Part shown: piece after piece, positions 25,302-33,987 of the stretch
Layout: every line of letters starts with the position of its first letter
How positions within the stretch are numbered: position 1 is the first letter of the stretch
Assembly (NCBI GenBank): GCA_023247725.1
Contig: JAHFFW010000020.1
Span: 1-43,635, forward strand
Direction: 5' to 3'
Source of the DNA: Candidatus Omnitrophota bacterium
GTDB lineage: Bacteria > Omnitrophota > Gorgyraeia > Zapsychrales > JAHFFX01
Length of the DNA stretch: 43,635 bases
Position numbers and translations under genes: made by a program
The notes under the pieces: generated by a model
What the model saw: the letters and a program-made list of their open reading frames with translations, nothing else
What the model was told of the DNA's origin: nothing
Database searches by the model: none

Positions 25302-27707
25302 ATGTTTAGTCGTTTAGAGATTTTCCGCCGACGTTTTCGGCGGTTATTCAACCGGAGTTTATGGTCGATTCGACTCCTGGGTCTTTCTACGACCAAGGCT
25401 TCGGTCGAAGATCCGGGTCTAGTCATGGTCCAGATCGATGGTTTTTCCCACACGCAATTTCAAAGAGCCTTAAAAGACCACCGCCTTCCTTTTTTAAAGC
25501 ATTTGATCGACAAGGAACATTATCGCGTGCATCAATGGTATTCGGGTTTGCCTTCCACCACACCGGGGATTCAGGGAGAATTGTTTTATGGAGTCAAGGG
25601 CTGTGTTCCCTCTTTTTGCTTTAAGGATCATGCGAGTCAACAGGCCGTCTGGATGATGGATTCGGATTTTGTGGGAACTTTTGAAGCCAAGCTCAAAAGA
25701 CAGGGTGAAGGCCTATTGGCTGGCGGTAGCGCCTACAGCAATATCTTCACCGGCGGGGCAAAGGAACCGCATTTTTGTTTCGGAGACCTGGGTTGGAAAG
25801 GCATCTGGCATGCGATCAATCCTTTCATACTGCCTTTACTGATTCTTTTGTACATCGATATTTTTTTGCGGACTCTGTTTCTGTTGGTGATCGAATTTTT
25901 TCTTGCCGTCTTTGAATGCATTCGCGGAACGATCAAAGGTCAATTATTCATGCGCGAACTGGAATTGGTGTGGCTTCGGGTCCTGGTCTGTGTCTTTTTG
26001 CGGGAAATCATTGTCGCCGGGGCTTGCATTGATATCATGCGCGGGCTGCCCATCATTCACCTCAATTTTTTAGGATATGACGAACAGGCGCACGGGCGCG
26101 GACCGGCATCCAATTTTGCGCACTGGTCCTTGCGCGGCATTGATGATTGCGTTGGTCGTATCCAACACGCGATTCATCATAGCCCCGCCAGAAGCTACGA
26201 TCTGTGGATTTATTCTGACCATGGTCAGCAAAAGACGTCGCCTTACTTGGTGAAATATGGCCGATCCGTCGGAGAAGCAATCGTGGAATTATTTGAAAAG
26301 ACCTCTGCCTTTCTGCACACGCCCTTCCCCAAATCCAGCCGGATCAAAAGCCGGGCTAGTTTATTAAGATCTCGCAAAGGTGGTGCGCAAGGGGTTCCAC
26401 TCAAGGTCGCTTCTTTTTCTTCCAAGGTCATCGTCACCGCCATTGGGCCAGAGGGGCAGATTTATTTGCAAGAGCCTTTTTCCGACGAGCAATTGGATTT
26501 GATGGCACAAAAATTGGTCAACGAAGTCAAAATTCCTCTGGTGATGGCCAGAAAAGGAAACAACGAATTGATCGCCTGGACGCCGCGGGGAAGATTCCTG
26601 TTGCCCCGAGATATTCAGGAAATTATCGGCGAAGACCATCCGTTTATCCAAGACATCAAAGAGGACCTCATCCGCATGTGTTACCACCCGAGTGCGGGCG
26701 ATCTCATTTTCAGCGGTTGGAGTTGGGGGCAGGCTCCCATAAGCTTTCCTTTGGAATATGGGTCGCATGGGGGACTCGGCGTTGAGGAAACGCGTGCGTT
26801 TGCGCTTTTGCCCCTGGATGCGCCTGTGCCCGTACCGGAAAAAGGTTATTTGCGGCCGCTCGATTTGCGGCAGGCGGCGCTGCGTTTTCTCAAAAAAGAA
26901 CCGTATCGGTTCTGCATTTGGCCTCCCCGAGGCCAAGCACCCAAAACCCTGCGGCTGATCAGTTACAATGTGCATGGCTGTCTGGGGATGGATGGCGCCA
27001 TCACGACGGATCGAATCGCGCGGGTCATTGCCCGGCATGACCCGGACTTTGTCGCTTTGCAAGAATTGGATATGGGCCGCCCGCGCTCATCCGGTATGGA
27101 TCAATCCGAGCGCATTGCGCGTAAATTGGAGATGAAATATCATTTTCATCCGGTTTTCAGCGTCGAGGATGAACATTTTGGCAATGCGATTCTTAGCCGT
27201 TATCCCATGACGCTCATCAAAATGGCCGCGTTGCCCCAACTGGCCCAACGCAAACATTATGAACCGCGCGGGGCGTTATGGGTAGCCGCTCAGATTGAGG
27301 GGCAAACGATTCAAATCATCAATACGCACCTGAGTTATTGGCCGCTAGAACGACTCGCGCAAGTGGACTGCCTGCTCGGAGACCAGTGGCTCGCCAGCCA
27401 AGAGGCGCAAGGTCCGATCATCTTGTGCGGAGATTTGAATTTGTTTCCGGGTTCATCTTTCTATAAAAAAATTTGCCGACGCCTCAATGATAGCCAAATC
27501 CAATTGAATAAAAAGCGACCATATCAAACCTGGTCGAGCAGTTATCCGATTGGCCGAATCGATTATGCCTTTATGTCTCCAGAATTCCGCGTGCAAACCG
27601 TCACTGTTCCCAGGACTTCGTTGGACAAAATTGCGTCCGACCATCTTCCCTTGGTGGTAGAATTTGTTTTCAATAATCCCGCTCCTAAAGAAGAAGTCAT
27701 TTCCTAA
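25302..27707 (+). CDS. Fusion protein: type I phosphodiesterase/nucleotide pyrophosphatase-like (alkaline phosphatase superfamily) with internal TM segments plus C-terminal endonuclease/exonuclease/phosphatase (EEP) domain
   Basis: VQIDGFSHTQF, GLPSTTPGIQGELFYG, LGYDEQAHGRG, IYSDHGQ (phosphodiesterase metal/nucleophile motifs); LRLISYNVHGCLG, VALQELD, NTHLSYW, LCGDLNLFPG, RIDYAFMS, ASDHLPLVVEF (EEP). Confidence 0.85.
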   Translation: MFSRLEIFRRRFRRLFNRSLWSIRLLGLSTTKASVEDPGLVMVQIDGFSHTQFQRALKDHRLPFLKHLIDKEHYRVHQWYSGLPSTTPGIQGELFYGVKGCVPSFCFKDHASQQAVWMMDSDFVGTFEAKLKRQGEGLLAGGSAYSNIFTGGAKEPHFCFGDLGWKGIWHAINPFILPLLILLYIDIFLRTLFLLVIEFFLAVFECIRGTIKGQLFMRELELVWLRVLVCVFLREIIVAGACIDIMRGLPIIHLNFLGYDEQAHGRGPASNFAHWSLRGIDDCVGRIQHAIHHSPARSYDLWIYSDHGQQKTSPYLVKYGRSVGEAIVELFEKTSAFLHTPFPKSSRIKSRASLLRSRKGGAQGVPLKVASFSSKVIVTAIGPEGQIYLQEPFSDEQLDLMAQKLVNEVKIPLVMARKGNNELIAWTPRGRFLLPRDIQEIIGEDHPFIQDIKEDLIRMCYHPSAGDLIFSGWSWGQAPISFPLEYGSHGGLGVEETRAFALLPLDAPVPVPEKGYLRPLDLRQAALRFLKKEPYRFCIWPPRGQAPKTLRLISYNVHGCLGMDGAITTDRIARVIARHDPDFVALQELDMGRPRSSGMDQSERIARKLEMKYHFHPVFSVEDEHFGNAILSRYPMTLIKMAALPQLAQRKHYEPRGALWVAAQIEGQTIQIINTHLSYWPLERLAQVDCLLGDQWLASQEAQGPIILCGDLNLFPGSSFYKKICRRLNDSQIQLNKKRPYQTWSSSYPIGRIDYAFMSPEFRVQTVTVPRTSLDKIASDHLPLVVEFVFNNPAPKEEVIS

Positions 27708-27744
27708 AAAGGAAAAAGACATTTGAATTGGTTTAACGAGGAAA

Positions 27745-29487
27745 TTATCCGGAGACCTGCGTGTCGGTGATGGGAGAGTCTGGCGTGGGTGTCGGCTTGA
27801 TTCTTTTCGCTGTGTCGGGCGGGCGTTGGAAAAAGATTTTGGAGCCTTCCGCCAGCAAAAAGGCGGTCAGGATGAACAACGCAAGACAGGTGATCCCCAC
27901 GGGATCAGCGGTGAAGTGGCCTTCGCAAAGCTGCGCAAGCCAGGGCCGGATGATGAGAAACAAAGAACCAATAGCAATGAGCACCATGAACAAGGAAGGC
28001 CACAGCGCCACTTTAAATTTTAGACGGAGTTTGAATAACCAGACCGCCAGCCCAAAGAGAACCATCGCTGCCAAGAGTTGATTGCTCGCGCCAAATACTG
28101 TCCAGAACATTTTCCAGCCTGGGATTCGATTCCCATGCCCATCGGTGAATTGCTTAGTCAAAAACCATAAGGGCAGGATCAAGGTCGCTAGAGTTGCCAC
28201 ATAAGCGCTTTTCGGGCTTCGCCACCCAGTTAATTCCTGAAAAATATATCGCCCTAGACGAGTGGCGACATCCAGGGTGTCATAGACAAAGGTGGCAAAG
28301 GCCAACAGGGCAAAATTGAGCGCGAAGGTTCGGTTGATTCCCAAAACATTAAGGAAGCTGGCAACGCCGTTAGCGTAAATTTGATTGGGTTCTTTGAGCC
28401 CCGCTAATTGCTCATTATTTAAAATCATTAAAGTTCCCAACGCCATGACCGCTACAAAGCTTTCCATGAGCATGCCGCCATAGCCGACGAACTGCGCGTC
28501 AGTTTCTTTATTCAATTGTTTGGAAGTCGTTCCGGAAGCAATCAGGCAATGAAATCCCGAGCAGGCCCCGCAAGCGACCGTGGTAAAAAGGATGGGCAAT
28601 AGTGGCAGGCCTTGCGGATTGACCGCGGCCACAAACGCCGGGTAATGAATGGGAAATTTTCCGCCGCTGATCGTGCCAACGATGATCCCCAGCAAACTTA
28701 CGCCCGCGGTTAGAATCAGAAAAAATCCGCCGAGGTATCCGCGCGGTTGCAAAAGCAGCCATACTGGAATAATGGCGGCAATAAAACAATAACCCAGGAG
28801 AAAAACATTCCAGGTCATCCGAAGGTCCAATCTCCCTAACGCGGGTAAATACAAAGGGATTTGCGGTCCCAGCCATATGCACAAAAAAACTAAGGGAAGA
28901 AAGATGAAGGTCGTCAGGGTCAAAGGGGGATTAAAGAACCGGATGACCAGTCCCATGACAAAGGCCAGGGCCAGATACAACATCGAGGCCGAGGCAATGC
29001 CAGCCCCGTGAGTGGGTTCCGCAAAGGTGCTGGCGGTTACATCGGTAAAGGCCGCGATGATGTAAATGAGAGAAAACCAAAGAAACAAAAGGAAGATGAC
29101 GAAGGCCTTTTGTCCCATGGTGTCTTTAATGATCTCCGCGATGGAGCGTCCTTGATGCCGTGCCGATGCGACGAGGGTGAGCATATCATGAACGCCGCCC
29201 ACGAAGATTCCGCCGAGGATAATCCACACAAAGGTTGGCAACCAGCCGAACCACATTCCGGCAAGGATGGGTCCGACGATGGGTCCTGCGGCAGCGATGG
29301 CGGAGAGATGCTGATTCACTAAATAAAATTTTCCGGCGGGGACAAAATCCTGAGTGTCGCGCAGGGTGTGGGCAGGAGTGGATAGGTCACGGCGAAGGTT
29401 AAGCCATTTGGAAACCCAGGTGCCGTAGGTTGCATAACCGCAGAATAACAGGGCAATGGAAAGAAGGATTAATAGTAACAGATCCAT
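27745..29487 (-). CDS. cstA: Carbon starvation protein CstA family transporter
   Basis: AIAAAGPIVGPILAGMWFGWLPTFVWIILGGIFVGGVHDM and ~15 TM segments. Confidence 0.9.
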   Translation of the reverse strand: MDLLLLILLSIALLFCGYATYGTWVSKWLNLRRDLSTPAHTLRDTQDFVPAGKFYLVNQHLSAIAAAGPIVGPILAGMWFGWLPTFVWIILGGIFVGGVHDMLTLVASARHQGRSIAEIIKDTMGQKAFVIFLLFLWFSLIYIIAAFTDVTASTFAEPTHGAGIASASMLYLALAFVMGLVIRFFNPPLTLTTFIFLPLVFLCIWLGPQIPLYLPALGRLDLRMTWNVFLLGYCFIAAIIPVWLLLQPRGYLGGFFLILTAGVSLLGIIVGTISGGKFPIHYPAFVAAVNPQGLPLLPILFTTVACGACSGFHCLIASGTTSKQLNKETDAQFVGYGGMLMESFVAVMALGTLMILNNEQLAGLKEPNQIYANGVASFLNVLGINRTFALNFALLAFATFVYDTLDVATRLGRYIFQELTGWRSPKSAYVATLATLILPLWFLTKQFTDGHGNRIPGWKMFWTVFGASNQLLAAMVLFGLAVWLFKLRLKFKVALWPSLFMVLIAIGSLFLIIRPWLAQLCEGHFTADPVGITCLALFILTAFLLAEGSKIFFQRPPDTAKRIKPTPTPDSPITDTQVSG

Positions 29488-29660
29488 GGGATCTCATCAT
29501 AATATAGAGAAGGGGGAACCGGCAACAGAAAAAACATCCAGGGAGTGGAGTCTAGACCCTTCACCCTTGACCAATCAAAATGAAGCCAATTCTCTGAAAT
29601 CCAAATCATCAAAACACCAATCATTCGTGGGCCTTAAGTCGAAGGGTTCCGTAATCCATA

Positions 29661-29689
29661 TTGCCCGCGGTGGGCTTTTAAGCTACAAT
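29661..29689 (+). promoter_or_regulatory. Candidate sigma70-type promoter for exbB/exbD
   Basis: TTGCCC-N17-TACAAT. Confidence 0.45.
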
Positions 29690-29698
29690 GGTGCTGTT

Positions 29699-29732
29699 TA
29701 TCCTGCGCCCCGCCACGGCGGGGTGAAGGATA
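29699..29732. repeat. Palindromic repeat/hairpin just downstream of the candidate promoter
   Basis: TATCCT...CCCCGCC AC GGCGGGG...AGGATA. Confidence 0.8.
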
Positions 29733-29810
29733 ATCGATTGAAGATTTTTTTATCAAAGCGGGAATTTTTAAAATCCAACCACTGACATACGTCTTTAAGG
29801 AGAATGCTTC

Positions 29811-30428
29811 ATGACATTTGCAGAATTGATCCGCGCTGGCGGATACACCTTATACGTCCTGGTTTTTTGTTCCATTATTTCTTTTGCCATCATCTTAGAA
29901 CGTTTTCTTTATTTTTCCCGACGGTCAAGCAGTTCGCGGATGGAATTCATGCGCCGGCTTCGTTCTCTCTTGGATAAAGGCCAAATGCAGCAAGCCTTGG
30001 AAGAGTGCCGGCAGTCCAAGGCCGCGTTTGCTGCGGTTGCCTATAGCGGATTAAACCTCCTCGGCCGCACAGAAAAAGACATCGCCCACGCAATGGAACG
30101 CGAAACTCTCCTGGAAACTTCCCGTCTGGAAAAATTCACCAACATTGTCGGTACGATCGGGTCGACGGCGGTTTACATCGGATTGTTTGGGACCATTCTG
30201 GGCATCATGAGGGCCTTCCGGGATATTGCCGCCTCCGGTGCGGGAGGAATCACGGTCGTTATCAATGGCATTTCGGAAGCCTTGGTTTGCACAGCGGCAG
30301 GTTTATTGGTTGCAGTCCCGGCGGTCATTGCCTACAATTATTTTGTCAAAAAAATCGATACGATTGTTTTGGACATGGAATTGTGCGCCTCCGAAATCCT
30401 TGACCTAACCACGGCCCGGCAAAAATGA
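29811..30428 (+). CDS. exbB: MotA/TolQ/ExbB proton channel family protein
   Basis: TNIVGTIGSTAVYIGLFGTILGIMRAFRDIAASGAGGITVVINGISEALVCTAAGLLVAVPAVIAYN. Confidence 0.9.
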   Translation: MTFAELIRAGGYTLYVLVFCSIISFAIILERFLYFSRRSSSSRMEFMRRLRSLLDKGQMQQALEECRQSKAAFAAVAYSGLNLLGRTEKDIAHAMERETLLETSRLEKFTNIVGTIGSTAVYIGLFGTILGIMRAFRDIAASGAGGITVVINGISEALVCTAAGLLVAVPAVIAYNYFVKKIDTIVLDMELCASEILDLTTARQK

Positions 30429-30832
30429 ACCGCCGTTCGCATCGCCCGCGTCCAATCACCGATATCAATATCACGCCGTTTACGGATGTGATCCTCGTTC
30501 TTCTCATCATCTTTATGGTCGCTACGCCGCTCATCCTGCAGGCTTCCATCAATATCAAACTGCCGGAGGCCTCGACCGCTGTGCCTTTAAAAAATTTGAG
30601 TCAGCGTTATATCACGATCACTGCCGAAGGCGTCGTTTACTTAGATAAGGAAATTGTGACTCGCAAAGAACTTAAAAGAAAGATGGAATCGTTTCAAAAG
30701 GAAAATCCGGATCTGAGCGTAGTTTTGCGGGTGGACAAGGCGGTTCGCTTCAATGAAGTGGTCAGCATTCTCGATACCCTGACAGAATTGCAAATCCATA
30801 ACCTGAGTATTGCGGCTCTCACCACCCAATAG
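30425..30832 (+). CDS. exbD: ExbD/TolR family protein
   Basis: ITDINITPFTDVILVLLIIFMVATP; ATGA overlap with exbB-like gene. Confidence 0.9.
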   Translation: MNRRSHRPRPITDINITPFTDVILVLLIIFMVATPLILQASINIKLPEASTAVPLKNLSQRYITITAEGVVYLDKEIVTRKELKRKMESFQKENPDLSVVLRVDKAVRFNEVVSILDTLTELQIHNLSIAALTTQ

Positions 30833-30856
30833 GGAAGGCCCAAGGAACAACTTGCC

Positions 30857-32182
30857 ATGATCGGAAAATGCCTCGCCGACTTAAGCAACCTTGTTTGGGG
30901 ACCGCCGATGTTGTTGCTTTTATTCGGCACGCATCTTTTTTTGACCTTCCGGCTTCGGTTTATCCAACGCCACATTGTCCGTGCAATCAAAATTTCATTG
31001 GAACGTTCCCGGGAAGGTGAAGGGGATGTCAGCCATTTTGGCGCGCTCACGACGGCCCTGGCCGCGACGATTGGGACCGGCAATATTGTCGGCGTTGCGA
31101 CGGCGGTGGCCGCCGGAGGACCGGGGGCCGTGTTATGGATGTGGTTGACCGGCGTGTTCGGGATTGCCACGAAATATTCGGAGGCCTTGCTTTCGGTCAA
31201 ATTTCGAATTAAGACCCCATCCGGTTTCATGGCCGGCGGCCCGATGTATGTTCTGGAACGAGGCATGAATCAAAAATGGTTGGGGATCCTCTTTGCCTTT
31301 TTTACAACCGTCGCCGCCTTCGGTATCGGCAATATGGTTCAGGCCAATTCCATTTCTTGTTTGGTTAAAGAAACCTTGCATATATCGCCCTGGATAACCG
31401 GAGTCCTCATTACCGGCTTAACGGCCGTTGTCATCCTTGGCGGAATCAAATCCATTGCCCACTGGTGTGAAAAACTGGTTCCCTTTATGGCGATTTTTTA
31501 TGTCCTAGGATGCTTAATTATCTTGGCTATCGGATGGAGAACCATTCCGGTGACCCTCGTGTTAATTTGTAAGAGCGCTTTTAGCGGGCAAGCGGCCGTT
31601 GGCGCTTTCGCCGGCGTGAGTATCCGGGAGGCCATGCGTTTTGGGATCGCTCGAGGACTTTTTTCCAATGAATCGGGTTTGGGCAGCGCGCCCATTGTTG
31701 CCGCCGCGGCGCAAACCAAAAATCCCGTGCGGCAGGCCTTGGTTTCTTCGACGGGAACTTTTTGGGATACGGTCGTGGTCTGTCTTTTGACGGGGCTGGT
31801 TGTTGTCAATTCCATGGAATGGACCAAAGGTCTCAATGGGGCGACCCTGACCAAAGAGGCCTTTGCCGATATCCCTATCGTTGGCCCCATCGTTTTGACT
31901 TTGGGTCTTTTGACATTTGTCTATTCGACTATTCTAGGCTGGTCATATTACGGTGAGAAAGCGGCCGAATATCTTTGGGGGCCGAAAGCGATTCTTCCGT
32001 ATCGCTGGGCTTGGGTCGGCGCCGTGATGGTGGGTGCGGTCGTATCAGTGCCCGTTGTTTGGGCGTTTGCCGATGTCACGAACGCGCTCATGGCCATCCC
32101 CAATCTTGTGTCTTTGTTGGCTTTAAATGGTATGATAGTGCAGGATACCCGTCGGCACCTTGTTGAGGAGATAAACGTTTAA
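30857..32182 (+). CDS. AGCS family sodium:alanine/glycine symporter
   Basis: LAATIGTGNIVGVATAVAAGGPGAVLWMWLTGVFGIATKYSEALLSVKFR, FSNESGLGSAPI. Confidence 0.95.
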   Translation: MIGKCLADLSNLVWGPPMLLLLFGTHLFLTFRLRFIQRHIVRAIKISLERSREGEGDVSHFGALTTALAATIGTGNIVGVATAVAAGGPGAVLWMWLTGVFGIATKYSEALLSVKFRIKTPSGFMAGGPMYVLERGMNQKWLGILFAFFTTVAAFGIGNMVQANSISCLVKETLHISPWITGVLITGLTAVVILGGIKSIAHWCEKLVPFMAIFYVLGCLIILAIGWRTIPVTLVLICKSAFSGQAAVGAFAGVSIREAMRFGIARGLFSNESGLGSAPIVAAAAQTKNPVRQALVSSTGTFWDTVVVCLLTGLVVVNSMEWTKGLNGATLTKEAFADIPIVGPIVLTLGLLTFVYSTILGWSYYGEKAAEYLWGPKAILPYRWAWVGAVMVGAVVSVPVVWAFADVTNALMAIPNLVSLLALNGMIVQDTRRHLVEEINV

Positions 32183-32200
32183 CTTCGAAAGGAGTTTCCA

Positions 32201-32341
32201 ATGAACTGGACCACAATTATTGCCGTTGTTATTGCCTTGGGATTATTGTTTTTGATCATGAAAAAGAAAGGCGGCTGCTGCGGGGGAATGAAGGGAAGCT
32301 GCTCTGACCAGGAAACCCAATCAAAAAAAGAAAACAAATGA
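32201..32341 (+). CDS. Small single-TM cysteine-rich protein (46 aa)
   Basis: MNWTTIIAVVIALGLLFLIMKKKGGCCGGMKGSCSDQETQSKKENK; AAAGGAG Shine-Dalgarno; stop overlaps start of the next gene (ATGA). Absent from the ORF track because of size. Confidence 0.8.
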   Translation: MNWTTIIAVVIALGLLFLIMKKKGGCCGGMKGSCSDQETQSKKENK

Positions 32342-32913
32342 CACCCAAGATTCTTGCATTCGCCGGCAGCACTCGCCAGGATTCCTATAACAAGAAATTA
32401 ATTCGAATCGCCGTCCAAGGCGCTCAAAATGCGGGGGCCGAGGTGACCTTGATTGATTTGAGGGATTTTCTCTTCCCCATATATGATGGCGATCTCGAAA
32501 TGCGCGAAGGAATCCCTGCCCTCGCCCAAAAATTAAAACAAATCTTTCTCGCGCATCACGGACTTTTGATTTCTGCTCCTGAATATAACAGTTCGATTTC
32601 GGGAGTGCTAAAAAATACCATTGACTGGGTCTCGCGTTCTGCGCCGGGAGAAGAATCGCTCGCTTGTTTTAAAAGCAAGGTGGCTGGATTGATGAGCGCC
32701 TCGCCGGGAGCCTTGGGCGGCTTGCGCGGTTTAGTGACCGTTCGTTCTATTCTGAGTAACATTCACGTCCTGGTTTTGTCGGAGCAAGTGGCTGTTCCGA
32801 AAGCGCATGAGGCCTTTGGTGCGGATGGAAACCTCAAGGATTCTAAACAACAGCAGTCCATTCTAAATTTGGGAAACCGTTTGGCTGAAGTCATTCAAAA
32901 GCTTCAGTCCTGA
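32338..32913 (+). CDS. NADPH-dependent FMN reductase family protein
   Basis: ILAFAGSTRQDSYNKKL, PEYNSSISGVLKNTIDWVSR, SASPGALGGLRGL. Confidence 0.9.
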   Translation: MTPKILAFAGSTRQDSYNKKLIRIAVQGAQNAGAEVTLIDLRDFLFPIYDGDLEMREGIPALAQKLKQIFLAHHGLLISAPEYNSSISGVLKNTIDWVSRSAPGEESLACFKSKVAGLMSASPGALGGLRGLVTVRSILSNIHVLVLSEQVAVPKAHEAFGADGNLKDSKQQQSILNLGNRLAEVIQKLQS

Positions 32914-32940
32914 TCGAAAATTTTTTGAAGGAGTTTTGCA

Positions 32941-33984
32941 ATGGAAAATATTACGCCCATTTTTGCTTCCAGCGGATTATCCAATGAAGGCCCCAAAGAA
33001 TCGGGTGCTTCCCTCATCAACGATGCCGAGCTTTTGGATATCTATTCTCAGACGGTCATGGCCGTCGCCGAAAAGATCAATCACTCGGTTGTCAACGTGG
33101 AAATCAAGAAGAAGATTTTGCAGCGAGGCGAGGCGGAAAAAACGGTGGCGGCAGGTTCCGGCTCTGGATTTATTTTTGCCTCGGATGGATTCATTTTAAC
33201 CAATAGTCATGTGGTTCACGGTGCTAGCGAGATTGAAACCATTCTCAATGATGGACGCCGCTTTGAAGCGGACTTGATTGGCGATGATCCAGCGACGGAT
33301 TTGGCGGTCGTTCGCATCCACGCGACTCATTTGGTTTCAGCGCCGTTGGGCCATTCTGAAAATCTTCGGGTCGGCCAATCGGTCGTCGCCGTTGGAAACC
33401 CGTACGGCTTTCAATGCACCTTAACCGCTGGAGTGATTAGTGCGCTGGGTCGGTCGCTGCGTTCACAAAGCGGACGGCTTATTGATAATATTATTCAAAC
33501 CGATGCCGCGCTTAATCCGGGGAATTCCGGCGGGCCGCTTATGAATTCGAAGGGTGAAGTGATCGGCGTCAACACGGCGATCATCTCCGGAGCGCAGGGA
33601 TTATGTTTCGCGATCCCCATTTCCACCGCGAAATTTGTCGCCGGGTGGCTCATCCGCGATGGAAAAATTCACCGAGGATATATCGGCATTGGCGGACAAG
33701 AAGTCAGCTTGCACACCAAGATTGTTCGATTCTATGGGTTGCCTTTTGCCAAAGGCGTATTGGTTGTTTCCGTCGAACCCGCGAGTCCGGCTGCGCGCGC
33801 CGGCATTTTGGTCGGAGATGTGATCATCCAATTTCAGGAAACCCCGGTTTCCTCCATTGATGATCTTCACCGGAGGTTAACGGAAATAATTCCCGGGATT
33901 CCCGTCACTCTAACCTTGGTCCGGGGAGTGGAAAAGATCGTCGAGGAAATTACCCCGATTGAATTAAATGAAGCCACGCCCTAA
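32941..33984 (+). CDS. HtrA/DegP-like trypsin-type serine protease with PDZ domain, no obvious signal peptide
   Basis: GSGSGFIFASDGFILTNSHVV (His), DDPATDLAVVRI (Asp), DAALNPGNSGGPLMN (Ser), C-terminal PDZ VVSVEPASPAARAGILVGDVIIQF. Confidence 0.9.
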   Translation: MENITPIFASSGLSNEGPKESGASLINDAELLDIYSQTVMAVAEKINHSVVNVEIKKKILQRGEAEKTVAAGSGSGFIFASDGFILTNSHVVHGASEIETILNDGRRFEADLIGDDPATDLAVVRIHATHLVSAPLGHSENLRVGQSVVAVGNPYGFQCTLTAGVISALGRSLRSQSGRLIDNIIQTDAALNPGNSGGPLMNSKGEVIGVNTAIISGAQGLCFAIPISTAKFVAGWLIRDGKIHRGYIGIGGQEVSLHTKIVRFYGLPFAKGVLVVSVEPASPAARAGILVGDVIIQFQETPVSSIDDLHRRLTEIIPGIPVTLTLVRGVEKIVEEITPIELNEATP

Positions 33985-33987
33985 GCG

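Noticed and set aside
26364-27062. 232-aa - strand ORF within the phosphodiesterase-EEP gene
   Set aside because: Antisense shadow ORF without motifs
32106-32136. TTGTGT...TATGAT promoter-like sequence near the end of the AGCS gene
   Set aside because: Spacer of 19 and weak -35; inside a coding region, likely chance
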